A stretch of 50,570 bases of DNA, taken from IMG/VR virus record IMGVR_UViG_3300050137_000156, positions 1-50,570 of that record, one strand, 5' to 3'. Each line of letters starts with the position of its first letter. Position 1 is the first letter of the stretch. The notes beneath the pieces were generated by a model that made no database searches, was not told the origin of the DNA, and saw only the letters and a list, made by a program, of their open reading frames with translations. Shown piece by piece: positions 1 through 5,513 of this stretch. The position numbers were made by a program, and so were the translations under genes. This DNA is from a virus.

Positions 1-12
1 GGGTTCCGTCCG
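1..12. repeat. Partial copy of the dispersed 22-bp palindrome at the window edge
   Basis: The first bases, GGGTTCCGTCCG, match the right half of the palindrome found 17 more times in the window. The left half would lie outside. It is 28 bases in front of the HNH gene start. Confidence 0.75.
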
Positions 13-39
13 CGGGGCGGCATCGGGATCCCCCGAGAG

Positions 40-546
40 ATGCGCCACAGATCGCCCCTCCGCCCGAAGCTCTACGGGTGCGTCCGCGTGGATGGGGAGA
101 AGACGACCTGCTTCGTCGCGGAGTACCTCGCGGGCGACCGAGTCAGGGTGCGGCGCCAGACCGGGGTGATCGTGACGTACCCGGTCCGGCAGATCCGGTC
201 GTACCTCTGCGACTCGTTCAAGAAGAAGATGCGCGAGTACAGGGCGTCGCGCTTCGGGGTCTCGAAGTACTGCCCGTGCGACTACTGCGGTCGGAAGCTC
301 GAGTTCCCCGACGCGACGGTCGACCACGTCGTCCCCCGCGCCCTCAACGGGGCGAACCACCGGGGGAACTACGCGATCGCCTGCCGGTCCTGCAACAACC
401 TGAAATCACACCGCACCCCCGAGGAGTTCGCCGCCTTCCTGAGGGGAGAGCCGGACGGAACCCGGGTTCCGTCCATCCCGGTCGATCGCCCGACGTGGTC
501 GGAGTTCATCGACGACATCCTCGAGCCCGAGCGGTTCCGCGGGTAA
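40..546 (+). CDS. HNH endonuclease
   Basis: This 168-residue protein carries a clear HNH nuclease core. Zinc-binding cysteines are at about residues 78, 80, 83, 115 and 118, the DH pair of the active site is at 95-96, an Asn is at 110, and NN..H lies at 119-124. HNH enzymes nick or cut DNA; in phages they are either free-standing homing enzymes or packaging helpers. It is one of only three plus-strand genes in the window. The first 70 residues are basic and match nothing I recognise. A copy of the palindrome is translated in frame near the C terminus as DGTRVPS (about residues 139-145), followed by a short acidic tail. The position far from terminase argues for a free-standing, possibly mobile, enzyme rather than a packaging partner. 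Confidence 0.93.
   Translation: MRHRSPLRPKLYGCVRVDGEKTTCFVAEYLAGDRVRVRRQTGVIVTYPVRQIRSYLCDSFKKKMREYRASRFGVSKYCPCDYCGRKLEFPDATVDHVVPRALNGANHRGNYAIACRSCNNLKSHRTPEEFAAFLRGEPDGTRVPSIPVDRPTWSEFIDDILEPERFRG
453..474. repeat. Dispersed palindrome, copy inside the HNH gene
   Basis: Perfect 22-bp inverted repeat without spacer, core GACGGAACCCGGGTTCCGTC. It is read in frame as DGTRVPS in the HNH gene, 72 bases before its stop. Confidence 0.97.
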
Positions 547-635
547 TCGCGGCATCTCTCTCGCGCATGCTAACCGCCGTCCTCGCCGCCCTGATCGTCG
601 TCGGGGCGGCCCAACTCGTCCAAGGATTCCACACC

Positions 636-866
636 ATGTCCGCACTCTCCGACCTCCAGGCGGCCGTCGCCGCCAACACGACCGCCGTGGCCAACGCCGT
701 CGCGAACGCCCAGCCGAGCGACGCGACCCAGCTCGCCGCCCTGACGGCGCAGCTCACCGCGAACACCGCCGCCCTCACCGGCATCGGCGCCGCCCCGGCG
801 CCCGCCCCGACGGCCCCCGCCGCCCCGGCGCCCGCCCCGACGGCCCCCGCCACTCCGGCGCCCTAA
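636..866 (+). CDS. Small Ala/Pro-rich phage protein
   Basis: This 76-residue protein starts at ATG 636 behind an AAGGA ribosome site (about 622-626). An upstream in-frame ATG at 567 would add a hydrophobic 23-residue segment (MLTAVLAALIVVGAAQLVQG) that could be a signal or membrane anchor, so the start is open. The first half is a predicted helix rich in Ala, Asn, Thr and Val with heptad-like spacing, as in short coiled-coil structural proteins of phages. The end is a low-complexity Ala-Pro-Thr tail produced by a 30-base tandem repeat. It lies 90 bases after the HNH gene on the same strand and is followed by a terminator. No function is assigned. Confidence 0.7.
   Translation: MSALSDLQAAVAANTTAVANAVANAQPSDATQLAALTAQLTANTAALTGIGAAPAPAPTAPAAPAPAPTAPATPAP
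791..863 (+). repeat. 30-bp tandem repeat coding the Ala/Pro tail
   Basis: Positions 791-820 and 821-850 are identical, and 851-863 is a partial, slightly diverged third unit. Ten codons per unit keep the reading frame, so copy number could vary without breaking the gene. Confidence 0.93.
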
Positions 867-883
867 CCCCGACCCTCCACCCG

Positions 884-918
884 AAAACGCCGCGGCGGGC
901 CTCCTCGTCGCGGCGTTT
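884..918. terminator. Bidirectional intrinsic terminator between convergent operons
   Basis: A 10-bp stem (885-894 with 909-918, AAACGCCGCG/CGCGGCGTTT) closes a 14-base loop. T runs follow on both strands (GTTT on plus, GTTTT on minus). It lies between the plus-strand gene ending at 866 and the minus-strand endolysin ending at 1036, so it can end both transcripts. Confidence 0.8.
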
Positions 919-996
919 GCCATTTCTGGGGCGACCCCGGCGGAGAACCAACGAAGAAAGGCGCCCCGGGCCGGAGCCCAGAGCGCCAATGAAGTC

Positions 997-1018
997 GGAC
1001 GGAACCCGGGTTCCGTCC
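997..1018. repeat. Dispersed palindrome, downstream of endolysin
   Basis: Perfect 22-bp copy, 17 bases beyond the stop of the endolysin gene and 79 bases from the terminator hairpin, in the convergent gap. Confidence 0.97.
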
Positions 1019-1035
1019 TCGGTGAGTCTACTCCC

Positions 1036-1734
1036 TCACGCGGAGAGACCCCCGATGAACGCCCGGAGGTCGTCCTCCGTCCCGGCGTACACGTCGAGGT
1101 CGACCGGGCACGCGACGCCGGCGAGTCGCCCCGCGTCGGTGCACTGCCAGAACGACGCCCCGGGCCACGGCGTCAGCGCGACGTTCGGTCGCTCGGCGCC
1201 CGTCGGGTACCGGCCGGCGAACGGGTAGCTCGCGAGCCAGAGGGGCGACGTCGCGAGCGTCGCGCACTGCCCGAGACCGACGCGGGCGTCCCAGTCCTTG
1301 AACGTGTAGATCGCCGGGTTGACCCGCCAGAGGTCCCGCACGGCGTCGCGGTTCGGGACGCACCACGCGCGGATGCTCTCCGCGGTGATGCCCCACGTCG
1401 CCCAGTCCTGCGGGAGGGGCCACTCGAGGTCGATCGCGGGCGGGAGGTCGCCGGGCTGCCAGAGGCTCGCGGCGCGCCAGAGTCTCGCCTGGTCGCCGGG
1501 CGCGCGGTTCGGGTGGGTCGAGGACGCGGGGAGAGGGAGCCCGACGAAGTACTCGCCGACGATGAGCCCCGCCGAGCGGGCCCCGATGACGTTGCGCCTA
1601 TGCCACGCGTCTTCGCCGTCGTTGCCTTCGAAGCACTTGATGTAGACGAACGACGCGCCGCCCGCTTTCACGGCTTGCCAGTCAATGAGTCCCTGAGCAG
1701 CGGAGACGTCGAGACCGAGCGTCCACTCCGTCAT
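1036..1734 (-). CDS. GH25-family endolysin (muramidase)
   Basis: This 232-residue protein has the GH25 barrel pattern: LGLDVS at residues 6-11 with the family Asp at 9, IDW at 17-19, the YIKCFEG strand at 31-37, and the catalytic pair in AIDLEW (Asp102, Glu104). GH25 enzymes cut the MurNAc-GlcNAc bond of peptidoglycan and release progeny phage. No signal peptide or extra wall-binding domain is visible, so it needs help to cross the membrane. The adjoining small membrane proteins at 2161-4082 are the likely holin and spanin candidates. Its ATG overlaps the stop of the preceding small gene (ATGA), and it is the last gene of the minus-strand late operon. Confidence 0.93.
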   Translation of the reverse strand: MTEWTLGLDVSAAQGLIDWQAVKAGGASFVYIKCFEGNDGEDAWHRRNVIGARSAGLIVGEYFVGLPLPASSTHPNRAPGDQARLWRAASLWQPGDLPPAIDLEWPLPQDWATWGITAESIRAWCVPNRDAVRDLWRVNPAIYTFKDWDARVGLGQCATLATSPLWLASYPFAGRYPTGAERPNVALTPWPGASFWQCTDAGRLAGVACPVDLDVYAGTEDDLRAFIGGLSA

Positions 1735-1874
1735 CGGACGAACTCCCCGAGGGCCTTCCAGTACCCATCGGGGATCTCCTCGGCGTCGCGCTCGTCCTGG
1801 AGGGCGAGCAACCTTCTCGCCTCGGTTACGGGATCCGAAAGTTCGATCGTGTCGTCGTCTTGCGTGTCGGGCAT
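1731..1874 (-). CDS. Small acidic protein upstream of the endolysin
   Basis: This 47-residue acidic protein begins at ATG 1874 with a GAGG ribosome site a few bases upstream. It ends in a TGA that overlaps the endolysin ATG (ATGA), so the two are likely translationally coupled. The sequence begins with an Asp-rich stretch and continues as a charged helix. It matches no family I know. Its place in the lysis cassette is the only hint of role. Confidence 0.7.
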   Translation of the reverse strand: MPDTQDDDTIELSDPVTEARRLLALQDERDAEEIPDGYWKALGEFVR

Positions 1875-1885
1875 CGGAAGAAACC

Positions 1886-2200
1886 TCAGAGGCTCAGGAG
1901 GACGTGCTGGACGTGCTCGGGGACCTTGATCACCTGGAGCTGGATCGGCGCCGCCGCGTCGTCCGTCGTCGCGTAGAGCGGTCGGGGGACGAACGTGTCG
2001 GTCGTCCAGATGTCGAGGTCGGCCCGGGTCGGCCCGATGTAGACCGAGTTGTCGCGCGGTCGCCGCCGGCGGATACCGACGTCGAAGACGATCTCCGGCT
2101 GGTCGTCGCGCGAGACCCGGCACCGGAGCGTCTTCCCGTCGTCGAGGAGGAAGCACGTGTTCAGGCGCGCGAACGTCGTGTCGTACTCGAGTATGACCAT
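1886..2200 (-). CDS. Conserved-looking hypothetical protein (104 aa)
   Basis: This 104-residue soluble protein starts at ATG 2200. It alternates short beta-strand-like stretches (VILEYDTTFAR, TCFLLDDGKTLRCRVS, EIVFDVGI) with turns, suggesting a small beta-rich fold. Its first 40 bases of coding overlap the end of the membrane-protein gene at 2161-2328. No membrane segment is visible. It lies between the endolysin and membrane proteins, so it may be part of the lysis or tail-tip module, but this is inferred from position only. Confidence 0.7.
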   Translation of the reverse strand: MVILEYDTTFARLNTCFLLDDGKTLRCRVSRDDQPEIVFDVGIRRRRPRDNSVYIGPTRADLDIWTTDTFVPRPLYATTDDAAAPIQLQVIKVPEHVQHVLLSL

Positions 2201-2328
2201 GCGGCTTCCACCCACCCGGAGACGGCGACGCCCGCGACGGCGACGAAGACGCAGAGGACGACGAACCCGCCGACGACGTGCCCGGACGCGCGCCGGGCGA
2301 CGCGGTCGAACGCCTCGTCGAAGCTCAC
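2161..2328 (-). CDS. Small single-span membrane protein (lysis cassette)
   Basis: This 55-residue protein starts at GTG 2328, which overlaps the upstream stop (GTGA). A charged N terminus of about 17 residues is followed by one membrane helix (about residues 18-39, rich in Val, Phe, Ala and Gly) and a short basic tail. Size and layout suit a small holin, antiholin or accessory lysis protein. It sits four genes upstream of the GH25 endolysin. The 3' end overlaps the next gene by 40 bases, which lowers certainty. Confidence 0.6.
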   Translation of the reverse strand: MSFDEAFDRVARRASGHVVGGFVVLCVFVAVAGVAVSGWVEAAWSYSSTTRRSRA

Positions 2329-2555
2329 GGGGCGGGACCGAACTTCGCGGTGATCGCCAACTGCGTCGCGGCGTCGACCGTCGCCTTGGCCTGCACCGGC
2401 GTGATCGAGCGCGTCGAGAGCTCGTCCTCGACGGCCGACACGAGGGCCGCCGCGAGGGTGAGCGCCACGCCGAGGTCCGGCACGGCGAGCGCGTTGGTGA
2501 GTCCCGCGATATCCGGCACCAGCTGCACAAGTTGCTCTATTAGCGGGTCGGTCAC
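2325..2555 (-). CDS. Hypothetical helical protein (76 aa)
   Basis: Starts at GTG 2555, overlapping the previous stop (GTGA), and its own TGA overlaps the next GTG. The 76 residues form amphipathic and hydrophobic helices (LIEQLVQLVPDIAGLTNALA, then an Ala-rich LTLAAALVSAVEDEL segment). There is no clear transmembrane core and no Cys. It is part of the chain of tightly coupled small genes between tail fibre and endolysin. Function unknown. Confidence 0.7.
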   Translation of the reverse strand: MTDPLIEQLVQLVPDIAGLTNALAVPDLGVALTLAAALVSAVEDELSTRSITPVQAKATVDAATQLAITAKFGPAP

Positions 2556-2806
2556 TGGCTGACCCACTCGGACGACACGGACAGATTGGTGATGTTCGCC
2601 CCATGGCCAGCGGCGTCGGCCTTGACGATAACGACCGATTCCGGCGTGCTCGGGTCCGGGAGCCCGGCGGTGAGCTCCAGCAGCATGGCCTGCGCGCGGT
2701 CGAACGCTGCTTGTTCTTCTGGAGCTGGCGTACCGTAAATCTTGCACGCCTTGATGTTGCGCGCTGCGCCCGGTTTCGTCCCATACCCTCGAATTGACCA
2801 GCTCAT
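2552..2806 (-). CDS. Hypothetical protein (84 aa)
   Basis: An 84-residue protein from ATG 2806. The N terminus is basic and Gly-rich (IRGYGTKPGAARNIKACKIYG), a helix follows (EEQAAFDRAQAMLLELTAG), and the end is beta-rich. It overlaps the neighbouring genes at both ends through ATGA/GTGA junctions, so it belongs to one translationally coupled lysis-region chain. I do not recognise it. Confidence 0.7.
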   Translation of the reverse strand: MSWSIRGYGTKPGAARNIKACKIYGTPAPEEQAAFDRAQAMLLELTAGLPDPSTPESVVIVKADAAGHGANITNLSVSSEWVSQ

Positions 2807-3090
2807 TTTGCTACTCCGTCTTTCGTCGTTGATCCGCAAAGCCCCGCGTCGCTCGACGTCCAGAGCCCGCCGTCGGGCCCGCACCAGATGGCCTGCGTAG
2901 CAGCAACGCACGCCTCGGCCTGGCTGCGCGAGGTCGCGAGCGCGACGCACGCCGCACTCTGCGCGCCGTACGCGGCCTCGCCGCCGTCTTGGGTCGCGGA
3001 GCCGCACCGCGTGAGGTCGAGCGCCAGCGCGGTCAGCAGCGCACCCACCATCGCGCAACCGATGAGGGCGTCGAGATGGTCGCGCTTCAC
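2803..3090 (-). CDS. Exported or membrane-anchored Cys-rich small protein
   Basis: A 95-residue protein from GTG 3090, coupled to the upstream gene (GTGA). An N-terminal hydrophobic stretch (about residues 9-26, IGCAMVGALLTALALDL) acts as anchor or signal; Cys29 follows in TRCGS, which is not a strict lipobox. Later cysteines (about 48, 61, 70 and 84) could form disulfides outside the cytoplasm. Exported small Cys proteins next to endolysins are often Rz1-like outer-membrane spanin parts, but the Pro-rich signature of Rz1 is absent. Spanin-like or periplasmic function is inference. Confidence 0.65.
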   Translation of the reverse strand: MKRDHLDALIGCAMVGALLTALALDLTRCGSATQDGGEAAYGAQSAACVALATSRSQAEACVAATQAIWCGPDGGLWTSSDAGLCGSTTKDGVAK

Positions 3091-3359
3091 GTTTGCACCG
3101 GCGTGGATGGGACGATCTCGGCGACGCTGTTCGGCGTCGGCCCGACCGCCACGACGACGGGCGCCGGCGCCTTGTCGGTCAGGCTCCCCGAGATGTGCCC
3201 GAAAATCACGACCGCGGCGAGACAGGCGCCGGCCGTGAGGTGAAACGGGAGCGGCGCCCCGTCCTGCCCCGCGCGCGCGAGGTCTTCCGCCACGACAGCG
3301 CCCAGGGCGGCGATGCTCATGACGGCGTGCTTCCAGTCGTATCGATTCGCGAATGACAT
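3087..3359 (-). CDS. Holin-like protein with hydrophobic segments
   Basis: A 90-residue protein from ATG 3359 behind a strong AAAGGAG site. Two hydrophobic stretches are visible: residues about 13-24 (VMSIAALGAVVA, fairly weak) and 42-56 (TAGACLAAVVIFGHI). A Pro/Val-rich tail follows (APAPVVVAVGPTP). Topology and place in the endolysin cassette fit a class II holin or a phage r1t-type holin, which would make the lesion that lets the leaderless GH25 enzyme reach the wall. It has the best ribosome site of the cassette. Assignment as holin is inferred from position and hydropathy. Confidence 0.65.
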   Translation of the reverse strand: MSFANRYDWKHAVMSIAALGAVVAEDLARAGQDGAPLPFHLTAGACLAAVVIFGHISGSLTDKAPAPVVVAVGPTPNSVAEIVPSTPVQT

Positions 3360-3370
3360 GGTGACTCCTT

Positions 3371-3724
3371 TCAGTGGGGCAATAGCATGGACAATTCGTA
3401 GAGTAACCCGCAGAGGGCCAGGAAGACGGCCGACCCGATGCTCACGGCGAGGCCGACCTTCACGTTCCGCCAAAACTCGCGGTCCTCTCGCTCGCGCTCC
3501 GCAAGGCGCGATTCGGCCCGGTCGGCGCGGTCCTTGTCGTTCGCCGCGCCGCGAATCTCCGCGAGCGCGACGAGGCGACGGAGGTTGTGCACGCCGGTCG
3601 GCGTCTCCGTCCTGGAGAGGGCGCTGTTCTCGCGGCTCTCGAGCTCGGCCTCCGCTTCCGGTGGCCAGCTCTTGCCGTCCTTGTAGGCGCTGAGCATGGG
3701 GTCGAGCGGATGCTTACGGCTCAC
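3371..3724 (-). CDS. Coiled-coil protein with C-terminal membrane helix
   Basis: A 117-residue protein from GTG 3724, overlapping the upstream stop. Residues about 1-85 are charged and strongly helical (DKDRADRAESRLAEREREDR), and a single membrane helix (VGLAVSIGSAVFLALCGLLY, about 89-108) lies near the C terminus. Tail-anchored helical proteins of this type in lysis cassettes can be haemolysin-XhlA-like or spanin-like. It is one of several tail-anchored small proteins here. Which of them is the true spanin or holin partner cannot be told from sequence. Confidence 0.65.
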   Translation of the reverse strand: MSRKHPLDPMLSAYKDGKSWPPEAEAELESRENSALSRTETPTGVHNLRRLVALAEIRGAANDKDRADRAESRLAEREREDREFWRNVKVGLAVSIGSAVFLALCGLLYELSMLLPH

Positions 3725-3927
3725 GATCGCCCCACGAAGAGCCCGAGCAGGAACGCCGCAAGGACGTAGAGCGCGACCACGTAGTGCGGCGCGACCCGCT
3801 GGAGCTCGAGCGCGAGCAGGCGCGACCCAAGGTCCTGGACGTCGGCCTCAACGAGGCCGAGACCCTGCTCGGTCTTGAGGCACCGGGCGCGGATGCCCTC
3901 GGCGGGCGTTTCGTCTTCGGGGCTCAT
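3721..3927 (-). CDS. Tail-anchored small protein (68 aa)
   Basis: A 68-residue protein from ATG 3927. An acidic N terminus and a helical middle (LGLVEADVQDLGSRLLALEL) lead to a C-terminal membrane helix (about residues 47-65, VVALYVLAAFLLGLFVG) and a short RS end. The pattern resembles the next gene downstream (helix followed by C-terminal anchor), so the pair may form a hetero-oligomeric membrane complex. Both ends overlap neighbours by ATGA/GTGA. Role in lysis is inferred from context. Confidence 0.65.
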   Translation of the reverse strand: MSPEDETPAEGIRARCLKTEQGLGLVEADVQDLGSRLLALELQRVAPHYVVALYVLAAFLLGLFVGRS

Positions 3928-4082
3928 GGCGACCTCGCGGGTGCGCCCGACGAGTAGCGACCGGGCCGGACGGTTTCGATTCGGGTCTCATGCAGCGCGC
4001 GCCACGTGTCCGCGTACTCCTCGAGCGCCGGCATCGCGGGCGGCTCGCTCGGGGTTTCGGGCGGGGGAGGCAGGATGGTCAT
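3924..4082 (-). CDS. Short proline-rich protein (52 aa)
   Basis: This short ORF begins at ATG 4082 and ends in TGA overlapping the ATG of the 68-residue membrane protein (CCATGAG). Translation gives a Pro-rich start (MTILPPPPETPSEPPAMPAL), a short helix with EEYADTWRALHETRIE, and a basic tail. The coupling at its 3' end and continued coding character support a real gene, though the ribosome site is weak. Pro-rich starts are found in Rz1-like proteins, but there is no lipobox. Function unknown. Confidence 0.6.
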   Translation of the reverse strand: MTILPPPPETPSEPPAMPALEEYADTWRALHETRIETVRPGRYSSGAPARSP

Positions 4083-4151
4083 GATCAGGTATCCCACTTA
4101 GCGACGTTGTACGCGGCAATCTGCGCGAGCACTTGGGCACTTAGGACGCGG
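4083..4151 (-). other. Short gap with a start-less minus-strand frame
   Basis: Between two minus-strand genes lie 69 bases. A frame shifted by one relative to the end of the gene at 4152-4898 reads FRDRVLSAQVLAQIAAYNVA and then stops before ATG 4082. It looks protein-like but has no ATG, and its only GTG would leave 15 residues. It may be the remnant of a gene or of a longer C terminus of the neighbour. Confidence 0.4.
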
Positions 4152-4898
4152 TCACGGAACCCCGTAAAGCGCCTGCATCATCGCGTGAATCGCAGCATCC
4201 TCTTGTGTCTTCGTCAGACGGTTGACCACGCAGCCCCGGTACCAGTCCCCGTGCCAGCCCTGCGACGCACTGTTGCTGCCCATCTGATACCCGGCTGTCC
4301 CGGTATCACTATGAGACAAGTTGCCGCCTGCGACGGTCTCGGGCGTATTGTCAATCGCGTAACCCATCGTCTGAGTATTCCCGAACGAGGGCAGCTTGTA
4401 CGTATAGAGGTGCACTCCGCTGGCAGGGTTCGCCGCACACGTGATGTTGACCGCCACACCATCCGAATAAATGGTCAATCCGCCCGCGGACGTTGTCGCC
4501 TGCAGCGTCGCGTATGGCGTCCCAAGACCAAACGTAAACAGCGTCAAAATCGCCGCTACGCTGGTGGGCGCCGCGACGAAATAGGCGGTTCGCGCGCTGC
4601 CCGACGGTACGGCACGAGTCGCGCTCGTCATCGACTGCAACCCACTGAGCGTGATCTTCGGGAGCCCATTGACTCCGCCCGCCGCGCTGTATCCGGTGGC
4701 GCCCGCGCAATTATTCGCCGAACCGCTCTGGTCCTGCATCGCGCTTGCCGCGCTCGAGACCGCGGTCACGAATCGTGAATCGAGGTCCAAAGCGAGGGCA
4801 GACCCAAAGAGGCCAAGCGGTGTCGTGGGTGCGACGATCGAGCCCGAAGACGAGGCTCCGAGGCTCAAGCTCAACCCGAGTCCCCTCGGGGGGCTCAT
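4152..4898 (-). CDS. Putative LamG-like (jelly-roll) virion-associated protein
   Basis: A 248-residue protein with small residues, Ser/Thr/Gly and alternating strands. An N-terminal DLDSRFVTAVSSAASAMQDQ section is followed by strands such as RTAYFVAA, GLTIYSDGVAVNITC and HLYTYKLPSF, and by a closing helix (TKTQEDAAIHAMMQALYG). This order is common in LamG/concanavalin-like domain proteins next to phage tail fibres, where the domain binds glycans. It lies two genes downstream of the large tailspike and is coupled to the gene before it (ATGA). A receptor-binding accessory or fibre-tip role is inferred. Base composition is lower in GC than the baseplate genes, as for the tailspike. Confidence 0.6.
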   Translation of the reverse strand: MSPPRGLGLSLSLGASSSGSIVAPTTPLGLFGSALALDLDSRFVTAVSSAASAMQDQSGSANNCAGATGYSAAGGVNGLPKITLSGLQSMTSATRAVPSGSARTAYFVAAPTSVAAILTLFTFGLGTPYATLQATTSAGGLTIYSDGVAVNITCAANPASGVHLYTYKLPSFGNTQTMGYAIDNTPETVAGGNLSHSDTGTAGYQMGSNSASQGWHGDWYRGCVVNRLTKTQEDAAIHAMMQALYGVP

Positions 4899-5506
4899 TT
4901 TACCGGAGAGCCTCGAGTTCCGGAGGCCACCTTGTCAGCCTTCGCCTTCGCCTCTCGCAGGATTGTTGCGACGTTTCTAAGGGCGAGTGCAGCGTCGCCC
5001 GCCTCCGCGAACGATTCGCACGTGTCGAGCGCACGAATCGCCGCACGGTGCGTGTGCCCGTACTGCGCTGCGCGTGTTTGGTGCTCTTTGACGGACGCGA
5101 GGATCGTGTCCGTATGCTCCGTCATGAGTCGGCCCGCCTTGCAGTCAGGGTGCCCGTGCACGGCCTTGTCAATGGCCCCGTGGAGTTCTGCTCGATCGGC
5201 ATTGTACTGGCCGGCTAGTTTCTCGAGGTAGTCGGCCGCCGCGGTCTGGCCTGCGGCGCGAAGGGCAGTCGCATGCGCGGCGGCATCTTCAGGGGCAGCG
5301 GGGTATGGGTCGCGACCATTGGTGATGACGCTCTTGCGGGCCACGCGAGTCGGGTCACTCGCGTGCAGGCCGTCGACCGCGGCGATCACCGTCTGGTGCA
5401 CAAGGGTCTCGTCGCCCAAAAACGTGACCACCAAGTAGCGGAGTTCGCCGCTCGGAGGCGCGAGCGTTGCCGGGGTCGTCGATATTGCCGTGTTGTCTTC
5501 GCTCAT
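4895..5506 (-). CDS. Hypothetical helical protein following the tailspike
   Basis: A 203-residue protein from ATG 5506, chosen because an AAGGA site lies five bases upstream; the longer reading to 5548 lacks one. Residues about 20-60 are beta-like (ELRYLVVTFLGDETLVHQTV) and the rest is Ala-rich and strongly helical with many His, Lys and Glu residues, ending in a basic tail. It is 7 bases from the tailspike stop. This position is typical for tail-fibre assembly chaperones or caps, and a helical chaperone would fit. No family is recognised. Confidence 0.65.
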   Translation of the reverse strand: MSEDNTAISTTPATLAPPSGELRYLVVTFLGDETLVHQTVIAAVDGLHASDPTRVARKSVITNGRDPYPAAPEDAAAHATALRAAGQTAAADYLEKLAGQYNADRAELHGAIDKAVHGHPDCKAGRLMTEHTDTILASVKEHQTRAAQYGHTHRAAIRALDTCESFAEAGDAALALRNVATILREAKAKADKVASGTRGSPVK

Positions 5507-5513
5507 GGTGTCC

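Noticed and set aside
4083-4151. A gene reading FRDRVLSAQVLAQIAAYNVA
   Set aside because: It lacks a usable start codon and would be at most about 30 residues; it is recorded only as a gap feature.
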